Shown in pieces: positions 53,201 through 64,000 of a stretch of DNA of 64,000 bases. The translations under genes were made by a program, and so were the position numbers. Numbering within the stretch: position 1 is the first letter of the stretch; each line of letters starts with the position of its first letter. Under the pieces are notes generated by a model, which did not search any database, had not been told where the DNA came from, and saw only the letters and a program-made list of their open reading frames with translations. Source of the DNA: Vanilla planifolia (lineage: Eukaryota; Streptophyta; Magnoliopsida; Asparagales; Orchidaceae); NCBI GenBank assembly GCA_023846275.1, contig CM043877.1:9593107-9657106 (forward strand), written 5' to 3'.

Positions 53201-56200
53201 GTTGAGTTTCTTCGATGTTCCTACCTATAAAATTGATTTTTCTACTTTTTTCATCTGAACTTCATCCTTTTTATGCAGAAATGCTTTCAAACATGAGCTC
53301 AGTCTGTTGCAGAAGGTTCGTCATCCTAATGTTGTGCAATTTTTTGGAGCTGTCACGCAAAACACACCAATGATGATCATCTCAGAGTACCATCCAAATG
53401 TTTGTTTTCTCCAGCTTATCGCATGTTTGTTTTCACATAAAATTTCACTTCAAATTTTATTTCTTTTTATTTACATTGCAATGTTTTACATATTATGGGA
53501 TTTGCAAAGTCTTTGCCTCTTCTTATGTAACTGTGTTATCTGACCTCTTTGGCATAATTTTTTTTTTCACTGAAACTCAGGGCGACTTAAGAAGCTATCT
53601 ACAGAAAAAGGGTCGACTACCGCTCCATAAGCTTCTAAAATTCGCCACTGACATTGCAAGGCATGGCTCTACCGTTTGTAAACTATTGTTTGACCTTAAT
53701 GTCAAGAAGTCACTCTTGGCTCCACAACGTAACAAGCCTAAATTAGTTGAATTCTTGGATGTAAGGGAACAATAAAAGTTGAAGATGGTAAATGCTAAGC
53801 ATGTTTTTGTTGCATGACTAATCTGTTTATGGGCTTATGTGCGATGCTAAACTACGAATGACAATATAATGTTAGGGTTTGTCTAAATTGTCAAGCTTGC
53901 AAACTTTCTAAGTTAAACATGAGTAATACATTTTAAAATGTAAAACTTGGGAGAACATCTAGGAGCTTATTTAAGTTTTGTGTTTGTCTACAAGATAACT
54001 GCTAGTGCTAAAGTTCATAAATGTCCACAAGGACCAACGGAGGACCTAGTTAGAGTAAATTCTAATTGGGTTTCAAGTAAATAACATTTCTTTCCTGTGA
54101 CATAAAAAGAAATAGTACATGGGATGAAACGCTTTGTAGCTGGGAAAGTGCTGGCCAGGGGAGATGGTGTTGATGTTTTGGACTTCTGACTGCAATGAAC
54201 ACCAAAATCAACAAAGGCTCTTAGTATTACAGCAAGATGGCAAAGGGAATTCTATTCTTAAAAATTTCTGAGTTGACCATATATTTAATGTTGTGCTTGA
54301 TACCCCTAGTTCATTTTGGGTCTACTAATATGGTATGCTTCAAATGATGTATTGATTGTTGATACCACACCAAAACTAATTAGAGAACAAAGACGCTAGG
54401 CCCTACTTACATTGGAAGGAAACTCGGCTATATGTTTTGCAAACTTAAGCTAATTTTATGGTATACCTATTATTTCTTTATTTCTGTAGTAATCTGGAAA
54501 CACATGCATGCACACACAAAATAAGCATATGGAATTCGCATTCGATTCCAATTTGTACATGACCAAAGATCACAAATAAATTGTGGCTATTTGAGTTAGG
54601 AAGAGCCATTGCTATTTGAGCTAGAAAGACCCATCACTAGGACTTTTTGTTTAGTGAGCTTGCACTCATGATAGACTTGGAGCCTCACATGAGTTTTCTT
54701 ATTTAAGCAGGCATCAAAATCTACTTTATTATATGTCAAGTCATTGACGAAGTAGCACACCTCCAATTGAAATTTGGTTTAACAATCATGAAAGGGAATG
54801 TGCCTTTGTAATCCAATCATATAGTTGACTATTAAATCTTTCTCTAGCGGTGTAATTTTATTGTCATTTTATATTTGCTGCATTATCTATAATCCTACAA
54901 AATATATTTCTGTGTTTTCATTGATTCCCTTATATTAATCTATAGTTTCTTTTGAAAATTTTACTTAAACGCCCTTTTGGTTTTGCTAGATAAATACTCG
55001 TATTGACTCGTTACAAAAACGATTGATGCTAGGAAGAGGTCCTTGGAGGGGAGATGTGCTTTGGCTTACAGAAGTAGTTTGCGGTTCGGATGTCGCCATA
55101 GTGGGAAAGGACAGTCGGGCTTAGTATGGTTCGCACTTGGTTGGTGTATGCAAGGTGGGAAAGTCTAAGTGTCATGTGTGGGATCAAATCAAGAAACGGT
55201 ATGGGGATGGGATGCACGCCAGGGATAATGATGCTTGAGGTAGGCTGCAAGGGCATGATGATCTATTGGATCAAATGTGAGGGAGATCGTTGAATGGGTC
55301 AATAGTAGTGGAGCTGCAAGGTGATGGCTAGTGGGGACACTTCTATGGGTGGTGCAGTGTTTGATGGGTCAATCACAGTTAAGGCTGAGGCAATGTGGGG
55401 CAGGCACAGGTGGTGGCCAATTTTTGTTTGGTCGATCAGTTGAACATAGTGGGGATTGTGACAATGCAAATTGTGCTAGGGTGATGGTTGATCGGGAGCA
55501 AGGCAAGGTTTGTGTTAGCATTGTTGAGAAAGCAGTGGTCAATTGGGTTAGCTAGGTGGTGGAATGCAAAAGTGTTGCTATAGCAACAATGAGTTAAATG
55601 GTGTTAAATCGAGATTCGAATAGGAAAAAGGCCAGCCTGCCTTGTTGGGTATTTTTCTTATGCAAACATGCCCCACAACTACTTAGAAAGGTCTTGTATT
55701 TTCATGAGAACCAATAGGCTTCTTTCATTCCTCACTATGAGACTTTAAATATGTTACAAAACGAAGTCCTACTTATAACTAAAAAGGAAAAAACAATCTT
55801 CAACCTAGAAACTAATAAAATAATAAGAAAGAAGAAATAATATTAGTATCAAACAAAATAAGAAAATTTTGGTTTTATAAATGATTCATTGCAACTCAAT
55901 AACTCAAATAAACTTAATAAGGCTCCATTGATTACCCATTTTAGACTTTTTTTTTTTTGTGAGATTTGGTCAATGGTTGATGATAAACTAGGGTCCTTTG
56001 CATCTTGGGCTCTTTTGAAATCTTTTATTGTGTTATATCAATTTCACTCTACAAAAAAGATTATGTTTGTAGTGTTAAATTTCATACAATTTTTTAGTTG
56101 GTTTAGTTCTTACTGTTCCCTATCCTTCATAGTTAGGTGTCTTTTGATGTGGCTGATTTTTCTAACGAACCAAAAATTTATGAGTGATATCAGATTTAGA

Positions 56201-58388
56201 AGATATGTAAGTTAAACACAATCAACTACAATAAATCTCATAGGGTGAAGAAAGTTTGTATGAGAAGGGATTTTATAGATACCATCAACTACAACTAAAA
56301 ATTTTGGGCATCATTTTTTTATAGATATTTCATAATCATTACCATTATGAGAAGGCATTTTTAATAACCAATTTATAATTAAAAGAAACAAAGTAGGAAA
56401 ATTTAGTGGCTAGACTAACTCCAACCTCTAATTTGTTTGTTGAGCCATGAGCCTAGATCTCAAATTAATTAAAATCTACCTAATATTCTTGTTAGGAGTT
56501 TTAAATGGTTAATTTTCTCGTAAAATAGAGATAAGGAGAGACTTATAAGGATGTATGAAAGAATTTCACGTGCTTCAATGTTAACGAAGAATTGATAGTT
56601 GATAAAACATAATATATCAGTAGATTCACATAGTCAACATCACATTGTGGGTTCAAGGTTTGTTTGTTATTGTTATTCATGTTGAATATTAGAATCATAA
56701 AGTTACAGTATTAGATTCAGTAGATTTTAAAAACAATTTAAACTGCATGCTAACTCTTACTTGGTTGAATCAAATCGTAATTTTTATTTTCCCATGATAT
56801 AATGTAATGTCGAACATTATACATATATGGTATATGCTTATGAATATTTCTTTTTAGCAGGGGCATGAATTATCTTCATGAATGCAAGCCAGATCCGATA
56901 ATACATTGTGATTTAAATCCCAAGTAAGATGATTATATAATGAAGCTAAATTGTTTTAAAAACCTCATGTTTTCCATATTTTTTTCTTTTTAATATGATA
57001 TCGTTTCCTCTATCATTTACTAGCTGATGTTTTGATAAGGTGGCAGAAATATATTGCTGGATGATGGTGGCTTGTTGAAGGTGGCAGGGTTTGGTCTGAT
57101 AAAGCTTTCAAAAATATCAGTAGATAAAGTCAAACTAGCACATCAATTATCTGATGTGAACAAATTTAGTGAGTATATACTTTTAATTGCAAAATGTTAA
57201 TAATTCTAATTTGGTTTCACCTTTTATATAGCGTTAGATAGCAGTTATAATCTCATATCTAAACGATAACATGCCTTTCCTGTTGTCAGGTTTATATGTG
57301 GCTCCTGAGGTTTACACCAATGAATTGCTTGGAAGAACAGTTGATACATTCTCTTTTGGTCTCATTCTATACGAGGTCTATCAGTTCTTTTTTACATAAG
57401 CCTTCTTATTCTCTGAAAGCCTACATTCCTGAGTTGCAACAAAGAATATAGCTCTTCTGCATTCTTTTGGGTGGCACCATGTCTCTGTTCTATGTCTGCT
57501 TATTTAGACCAAATAACATCAAGGCCAACATATATGCAGAAGTATACACTTAAGACAAATAAGTTTACTGTCTTGCAATGAAGCATATTCATCTATCAGG
57601 CAGAGAGAAGCTTACATTAAAAAACAATAATTCTTTAACACATTTATATTTGAGAAAAAAAAAACAATTGGTAAAAAGTAAATGTTTCAAATAGATTCTA
57701 ATTCTAACCTTGGGATGTTTTTGTTTGGGAAATTCTATCTTCATTGGATTGCCTTAGGTTCTTGAACTCAATTTTATTTTTTATTTTTGGGAAATTTTAT
57801 TGTGCTTCTCTCGAATTGAAAGATGTTCTTATTTTCTTGTGCAACAGTTGATTACTACCCCCACCTCCGCTGCATTCTTACTTTTGTATTGCTTTTTAAT
57901 CCCAAACAGCAAAGCCAATGAAGAATGTCTAATAGTTTTGTTTCTTTATTTGTCATTTTTTTTGGGTATTTAGATGATGGATGGCGTGCCACCTTTTCAT
58001 CCCAAGTCTCCTGAAGAGGCTGCTAAAATGATTTGTTTGGAAGGATTAAGGCCATCTTTAAAATTCAAGTCAAAAAGTTACCCAGCTGACCTACGAGAGT
58101 AAGTTTTCTTTCAGCATTTTGCTCTTGTGGTTCCAAGTAATGAAGAGCATTTTGAAGTTTAGAGTTAAAAGAGTCTGCTGCCAATGTAATATTCAATCAT
58201 ACCCATTTCATTAGAGTTTTATATTGTCAATGGCGTTTTCCTTGTGCAGATTGGTAGAAGAATGTTGGAGTAGTGATCCTAATGTTCGACCAACCTTCGC
58301 CGAAATAATTGTGAGATTGGACAAAATGTTCACCAACTGTTCTAAGAATAGCAGATGGAAAGAAACCTTCAAGCTTCGTTTATGGTAA
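38264..58388 (+). CDS. ILK1: Ankyrin-repeat protein kinase, integrin-linked kinase type (Raf-like)
   Basis: Plant ILKs are Raf-like cytosolic or membrane-bound kinases acting in ion, osmotic and immune signalling. Eleven exons fit in phase: 38264-38683, 38839-38913, 39014-39118, 51569-51654, 53279-53399, 53581-53660, 56861-56923, 57047-57168, 57290-57375, 57974-58098, 58250-58388. They give 473 aa against 479 in Arabidopsis ILK1. The N-terminus is Ser/Arg-rich (QLKRSISRQFSTSSL). Ankyrin repeats span about 75-165 (DLDGRTALHIAACEGH). The kinase domain runs from about 200 to 460: VLVKIL (K216), helix C FKHELSLLQ (E235), HCDLNPKN at 311-318 instead of HRD, GFG at 331-333 instead of DFG, and VAPEVY. 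HCD and GFG are family traits. The glycine loop is degenerate: ISQ joins KNQVIAKWNG. Introns 3 and 6 use GC donors. Intron 3 (12.4 kb) contains a Ty3/gypsy element. The exact paralogue is uncertain. Confidence 0.92.
39119..40415. other. ILK intron 3, part before the retrotransposon
   Basis: A/T-rich intronic sequence with no coding sign. It opens with the non-canonical donor GCATGC. Confidence 0.6.
40416..41359 (+). repeat. Left LTR of the Ty3/gypsy element
   Basis: About 944 bp, colinear with 49529-50602 but strongly diverged. The first part is built of short CTTGAGACCAG-like words (40495-40670). The middle is made of units of about 60 bp containing GAGCT(C/T) and TATAACTGATTCTATCATGTT (about 40710-41050). 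The end has a TATAAATAGAG promoter-like box near 41157 and AATAAAGTGAG near 41310. Confidence 0.85.
42230..43480 (+). pseudogene. Gypsy gag C-part and aspartic protease remnant
   Basis: Frames at about 42230-42780 show gag-like pieces (LCELHLTQEGLQIF, SCEEVLAAIKRKAYTK). The frame at 43055-43483 resembles the protease region of Tat-lineage elements: HYNDVIFIFGLIVEVCRMLI, then DTVISMDVLFDALDKIGVNQ in place of the active-site DTGSS, then KPIGIVTLSLTFG and NKFGMILTLYLCIKF. The active-site triad is lost, and stops and frameshifts are frequent. Confidence 0.75.
43810..44640 (+). pseudogene. Gypsy reverse transcriptase remnant
   Basis: LANIVLVKKSDQKWCMCIDY followed by TNLNCIIQK corresponds to the conserved VLVKKANGKWRMCVDYTDLN of the reverse transcriptase. 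IKMAKESEERTSFI (about 44070-44115) and MLFGLKNASVICQRMVNSIF (about 44150-44205) follow. A later stretch (about 44500-44640: FTSKFGEAQPFFKMLYNKSK) matches the linker before RNase H. The YVDD motif region is not recognisable, and many stops are present. Confidence 0.85.
44641..45384. other. Interior of Ty3/gypsy element, nothing recognised
   Basis: RNase H and integrase would be expected here but I see no motif of either. The interval is too short for both, so most of this part was probably deleted. Confidence 0.5.
45385..46030. repeat. Degenerate 65-bp tandem array, about 9-10 copies
   Basis: The unit is roughly TTACCTTCATCATTG followed by TTCTATCATGTGAAGG, then a variable CTCAAG-type word and CATTGCTTCCTCTC. 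Copies begin near 45389, 45457, 45523, 45583, 45648, 45710, 45770, 45835 and 45900. It lies between the pol remains and the 3' part of the gypsy element. Confidence 0.8.
46300..49330 (-). pseudogene. Antisense reading-frame remnant of the Tat-like element
   Basis: The minus strand of this 3' internal region gives protein-like pieces broken by stops: LGGN-type N-terminal fragments near 49010, VLKELEEEKKSNWMAAIDGS near 48790, NKEWNYISRLLECPINENA near 48140 and a coiled-coil end GILKEKDQMIRDLETKIKH near 46660. Extra frames on the opposite strand between pol and the 3' LTR are known in the Tat group of plant gypsy elements. I infer that this is such a frame. The function of the product is unknown to me, and the copy is dead. 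Confidence 0.5.
49529..50602 (+). repeat. Right LTR of the Ty3/gypsy element
   Basis: About 1074 bp, with the same organisation as 40416-41359: CTTGAGACC-type words (49595-49800), a tandem block of about 60-bp units (49850-50210), GGCTATAAATAGACC near 50319, and TTTTTAATAAAATAAACTT near the end. It is about 130 bp longer than the left LTR, consistent with indels and unequal unit number. Confidence 0.85.
50603..51568. other. ILK intron 3, part after the retrotransposon
   Basis: Intronic sequence without a recognisable gene. It ends with a long T-rich stretch and the acceptor CATGGTCAG/AAAAAT at 51568. Confidence 0.6.
53661..56860. other. ILK intron 6 with a GC-richer patch at 55020-55560
   Basis: A 3.2 kb intron between the GC donor (CAAG/GCATGG) and the acceptor TTTTTAGCAG. 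Most is A/T-rich. The 55020-55560 patch is G-rich on the plus strand, with several GGGATGG and GGTGG words and a 74-codon frame (55331-55555) that I cannot assign. It could be a piece of a mobile element. Confidence 0.45.
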
Positions 58389-59556
58389 TATCTTATTGCA
58401 ATTTGGTTCATCTTGATTAGTTCTGTTATACCTGTGCATGTTTTAGAAAGTGTTCTTGGAGCTTTTTTAGATTAATTATCCAAGGACCTAAACATTCATT
58501 TAACAGATTAATATCCAGTCTTTTGTTGCAGGTCTTAAAAATTATGCAAGTTGTAATATTTCTACATGAAAGCATTATATATTTAGTTTGGGTTTGGTAC
58601 CATTTTTTGTCCTTTATCATTTTCGCTTCTCTTGAACTTTAGATGAAAATTATAATGTTATTTAGATGTTAGTATAATATAAAATTTATTGATACTTTTT
58701 TTTTATATATAATATTATTTAAATAATATTTTATTTTTATTTTTAATATTAAGATGCTTAAATCATTCGAGGGACATCGCATTTTAACATTGCATATAAT
58801 ATATTATCACTAAACCAAACACTTTACTATTTAAATGCCTGTCCTCCTTAGCTTCATCTTCCTCTTTAAATTCATTGCAGGATTTAGCTGCAAAAGTTCT
58901 TCCTCTCATCCCACTGTGTTGGCAATATAGCATTTCTAAGATAGACTCTTCTGGCACTAACGAACAGAATAAAGACTGAAACAAAGCTTTTTCGTTTTAG
59001 ATAAAATTTGTCGAAATAATGATTTAATCTTTGGCAGTTTACTGAAATTAACTTTTGGAAGTCATCTTTTGCTGCCATTTATGTTAGAACAAATCTAAAC
59101 TTTTGTCGCCCTTTTTCAGATTTTAGGATTTTAAATCATAAGAAGAAGTTTTATGTGAGTTGTTTTCTTATTTTTGCTATTGGATATCAAATTGATTTTT
59201 GAAAGATATCTTTGTTGACGAATGTTCAATGAAAATTTATATTATTTTAGCAAGAACAACTCTTTTTTATATAATATTTTGAAGGTTTTTTTTATTAAAA
59301 ATTTATGTTTTAAAAAAACAACAAAAGGAAATCTAAGCTATCACTTCAAATAAAAAACCATTTCCATTAATGTTTTAACACTAATAGTAAGAATTCACAG
59401 GTATAATAAAACCCAAGCAGTAAGCAAAATATGCAGAGAATTCAACATACCATAATTTATTCTCGATGCCCAATATGCCATTTCATGACCAATGTTTCCA
59501 TAGCATCATCACTAATAAAGACTTTTCCGCTACACGCTGAAGGAATTGGCGCTGTC
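58389..59556. other. Intergenic DNA between convergent genes
   Basis: The ILK gene and the polygalacturonase gene point towards each other, so this 1.2 kb holds both 3' untranslated regions. It is A/T-rich with no coding sign. Confidence 0.65.
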
Positions 59557-60940
59557 CTAAGACGAGATGCAGCTCGGCGGAGCAACCACTCCTGCGCTGC
59601 CTCCATGCACATTGTTGCAGGTGGCCACAGTTCTTCCATTCCCGTTGTATCGAAGCCGCACATCTTCCAAATGAATCCCCACGCAAGGCCAACGCTTGCT
59701 GCAGTCGAGCTTCACCGCCACCTGCGTCGCAGATGTCCCATTCACGTTCCTAAACTTCACATTGCTTATCTTCACCCCGGAGGTCTGCGCGCCCAAGAGA
59801 TCACTTCAGAGCACTGCACGAATGAGAATGGAGTCTCATCCAACGCAACGAATCAAACCTGGCTTGGGCAGTTGTTTTGTGCCGGGCAGTAGTTCTGATC
59901 AATGATGATTGGGTACTTCACGTTGTTCATTAACCCATCCTCGAACACGATGTCCCGTGCAAACCCGTTGCTGGGTTTCGCCCATGACTTGATCCTGAAC
60001 CCATTCAGCGTTCCGGCGAACTCCACATCCCTTGCCGTCACGTTCCATACGCCGTGCTCGCTCGCCTCCCATCCCAAACTTCCAATACTATACTCACGAG
60101 TGTGACATACATCTTTTTAAATAAAAGTAAATCATCCAAATGTTGGAGTACCTGATGCCATGGCCAGGTCCGCATTTGATGTGCTCGATCCAAATGTGGG
60201 AGCCGCCCGGGCCGACGGATATGCAGTCGTCTCCCGTGCCGACTGCCGCGCCGAAAACGGTGACGAAGGACGACTCCTGGATGTGGATGCCGTCCGTGTT
60301 GGGGCTGTCCATAGGGGCGGTGATCCTCGCTCCAGTGACTCTAACGCCGCTGCTCTGGTAAATGGAAATGTGGAACAGCTCGCTGTTCATCGAGCTCAAC
60401 CCGTTTATCCACACGTTTCTCGAGCCGGCGACCGCGAGTGACTGCAACAAACCGGCATTAATGCAGCTTAAATCCTTCACGCTTATATGAGCTTTGGAAT
60501 CTTACCGTGGCGCCAACTGGGCAACTTTTTCCAGCTAACTTGCATCGCCACAGAGCCTGGCCGAAACCGTCGAGTTTGCCGCCGGTGACCTTCACCCCGT
60601 CGACCAACTTGAGCATTATCCAGGCCAGGGCCGGGGTGTAGGAAGCGGGGGCCACGACTGTGCCTTGGATGTCAAGCAGCATGTTATGGTTATTGCATGG
60701 GCCTAGAAGCAAGGCCTTGCTTAGTAGAAACGTGCCATGGGGGACGATAACGGTGCCCGAGCCGCGGGAGGCGCAGGCCCTCGACCATGCGGTAAGAAGG
60801 GGATGAGCGGAGTCGGTTTTGCCGTCGGCCTTAGCTCCGAAGTCGACAATGTTGAAGGTGGTGGTGGTGGGAGAAGCGGCGGTGGTGGTGATGGAGGGGA
60901 GGTGGAGAAAGAGGAGGAACAGGAGGACGCACCTCAACAT
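59557..60940 (-). CDS. Polygalacturonase, glycoside hydrolase family 28, secreted
   Basis: This enzyme hydrolyses the alpha-1,4 galacturonosyl bonds of pectin in the cell wall. Exons on the minus strand are 60940-60506, 60441-60152, 60087-59859 and 59784-59557, all GT-AG and in phase, giving 393 aa, normal for the family. Residues 1-22 form a signal peptide (MLRCVLLFLLFLHLPSITTT), so I start at 60940 although the frame is open further upstream. The mature part begins FNIVDFGAKADGKTD. All four family motifs are intact: NTDG (193-196), GDDC (215-218), GHG (238-240, in GPGHGIS) and RIK (273-275). They include the catalytic Asp residues and His239. The overall layout (LSSMNSELFHI, GISIGSLG) resembles plant exo-acting, often pollen-expressed, members, but endo activity cannot be excluded. 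The gene is markedly GC-rich compared with its flanks. Confidence 0.96.
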
Positions 60941-62622
<1,682 letters not shown>

Positions 62623-64000
62623 ATTATTATCACACATTCATAACTTTCCATCCTACTACTTGAAATTCTTCTTTTTATTTTCTCTCAAAATTTGGTTTTC
62701 ATCTAGATTAGTGTATCGATTCTATGCTAAGTTTCATACATAACCTCTTGTACTAGAATATAATCTTTATTTTTATATTCTAAAACCAAAATTTTTTGCT
62801 TTTAAAGATAGGAATTAAGGGTTAAGAAATAATGTTAGTTTTATTTTAAATTATTCTTTTTTACAAAATAAGATATCATTCAAATGACTATAAGTATAAC
62901 AAAAGAATATTTTATTTTAGAGCATGACTTTGATATCACAACGTTGGAAAAAACTCCAAACCATAAACATAGAAAAGGAAAAGTGATCATAAAGAAAATG
63001 AACATTTTTATTTCGACAAAAAGATAATAATTTTTTTGTAAGATATATAAAGAAATTATTACATCACATATTTTTTCTAAAAATCTATACACAAACTTCT
63101 AAAATATCACAAAAAGAAGTAATTTTTAAAATTTGGAAGACAGAGGCATAGCTAAACTAAACAAAATAAATAAAACATTTTAAATAAAAACAAATTTGAA
63201 TAATTTTTTAACCATTTTTTCTTGTCACTTTTATCAAGAGTTTGGAGCACCTTTATACCATGCTGTTGTTTTCTATTTTTCTTTTCGTCAACATATATCT
63301 TTTTATTATGAAAGGCATGTGTTGTTATCTCCTTGCTAAGGTTTGATTTATTTTTTTTTTTTACATTAGCATGGCACATATATGATACATTTGATGGATT
63401 GAAAACAATATATGATGTAATGATCTGTTCGTATCTATTGGATTGTCCTAGATTTTATGAAAGCCAAATGTTGCCATGATCTTGCTAGGGCTTTTATTGT
63501 GTTGTTTTACATTAGAATGGTCATATATATTGGTTTGTCTTATTTTTTTTAGTTGTCTTATTTTTGAGATATGCTCTATTGAGTATACAAAACTCTTTAA
63601 TATTTGAATAAAAGTAATAAAATGTAATTTATGTTTTTTATTTTAGCCTTTTTCTATTTGTCCTTGATTTTTTTTCAATTCAAAGAAATGTGTAACTTAG
63701 GAATTAAGAATATTGTGATATAATAACAAAGAGAAGATAGTAGAATCAATAGAATTGAAATACTAAAAAAGAAAACAATACTATAATTATTACAATCTTT
63801 AGTAAAGAAAGAAATAACCAACAATCATAAGAAAACACCGCAATTAATTTGTAGTACAACGAGAGCTAAAAGAAAGTAAAGATTTGTATTTCAATATGAT
63901 TGTTTGACCTTCCCAAGGGAACTAACAAAACAAATTACCCCAAACGACACCCAAATCACATCCTAAAGGTAAGAAATGCAAGTAAATATCTCAAAAGTTT
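62623..64000. other. AT-rich DNA with a small diverged duplication
   Basis: No gene is seen. Two related segments, about 63306-63380 and 63457-63525, share TATGAAAG at the start, then CTTGCTA and TTTTACATTAG with nearly the same spacing. They look like an old local duplication. Confidence 0.5.

Noticed and set aside
53661..53775. Read-through of ILK exon 6 (adds HGSTVCKL and so on)
   Set aside because: It would break the kinase helix E. Splicing at the GC donor to 56861 restores FATDIARGMNYLHECKPDPI, as in other ILKs.

Overview
The window is nuclear DNA of a flowering plant. The genes have many introns and plant-only family members (NIP aquaporin, FASCIATA1, ankyrin-kinase of the plant ILK group, GH28 polygalacturonase). 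Intergenic DNA is very AT-rich and full of LTR retrotransposons and microsatellites. The GC-rich polygalacturonase beside AT-rich neighbours would fit a non-grass monocot, but that is a guess. There are no operons, CRISPR arrays or prokaryotic signals, and I recognised no rRNA or tRNA gene.

Layout. 1-5700: AT-rich DNA with a Ty3/gypsy integrase fossil (minus strand, about 775-1130) and a 0.2 kb direct duplication. 5752-7056: a NIP subgroup I aquaporin in six exons. 7060-14890: no intact gene, with a (TA)30 tract and a GC-richer island at 9000-9545. 14891-21462: a Ty1/copia element on the minus strand, complete at its ends (1.9 kb LTRs, PBS, PPT, 5-bp target duplication GATTT) but with most of pol deleted. 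21463-24025: intergenic, with unidentified exon-like fragments on the minus strand. 24026-25174: an intronless F-box/LRR gene of the FBL12 type. 26784-35645: the CAF-1 large subunit FAS1, 12 exons and 835 aa, whose 4.7 kb intron 2 carries a decayed PIF/Harbinger transposase. 38264-58388: an ILK-type ankyrin-protein kinase, 11 exons and 473 aa, spread over 20 kb because intron 3 holds a 10.2 kb Tat-like Ty3/gypsy element. 59557-60940 (minus): an intact four-exon polygalacturonase. 60941-64000: AT-rich DNA with a long compound (TC)41(TA)12 microsatellite.

All five genes can be read through with consistent splice phases and no stop codon, so I believe them functional despite the transposon load. 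They belong to unrelated pathways: membrane transport, ubiquitin-ligase substrate choice, replication-coupled nucleosome assembly, receptor-proximal signalling and pectin breakdown. Nothing suggests a cluster acting together. I found no clear new biological system. The best second-look items are three GC-AG introns (two with poor donor context), the altered ATP-site motifs of the ILK kinase, the antisense reading frame and tandem arrays in the Tat-like element, and unidentified coding-like fragments in FAS1 intron 2 and at 21.8-22.3 kb.
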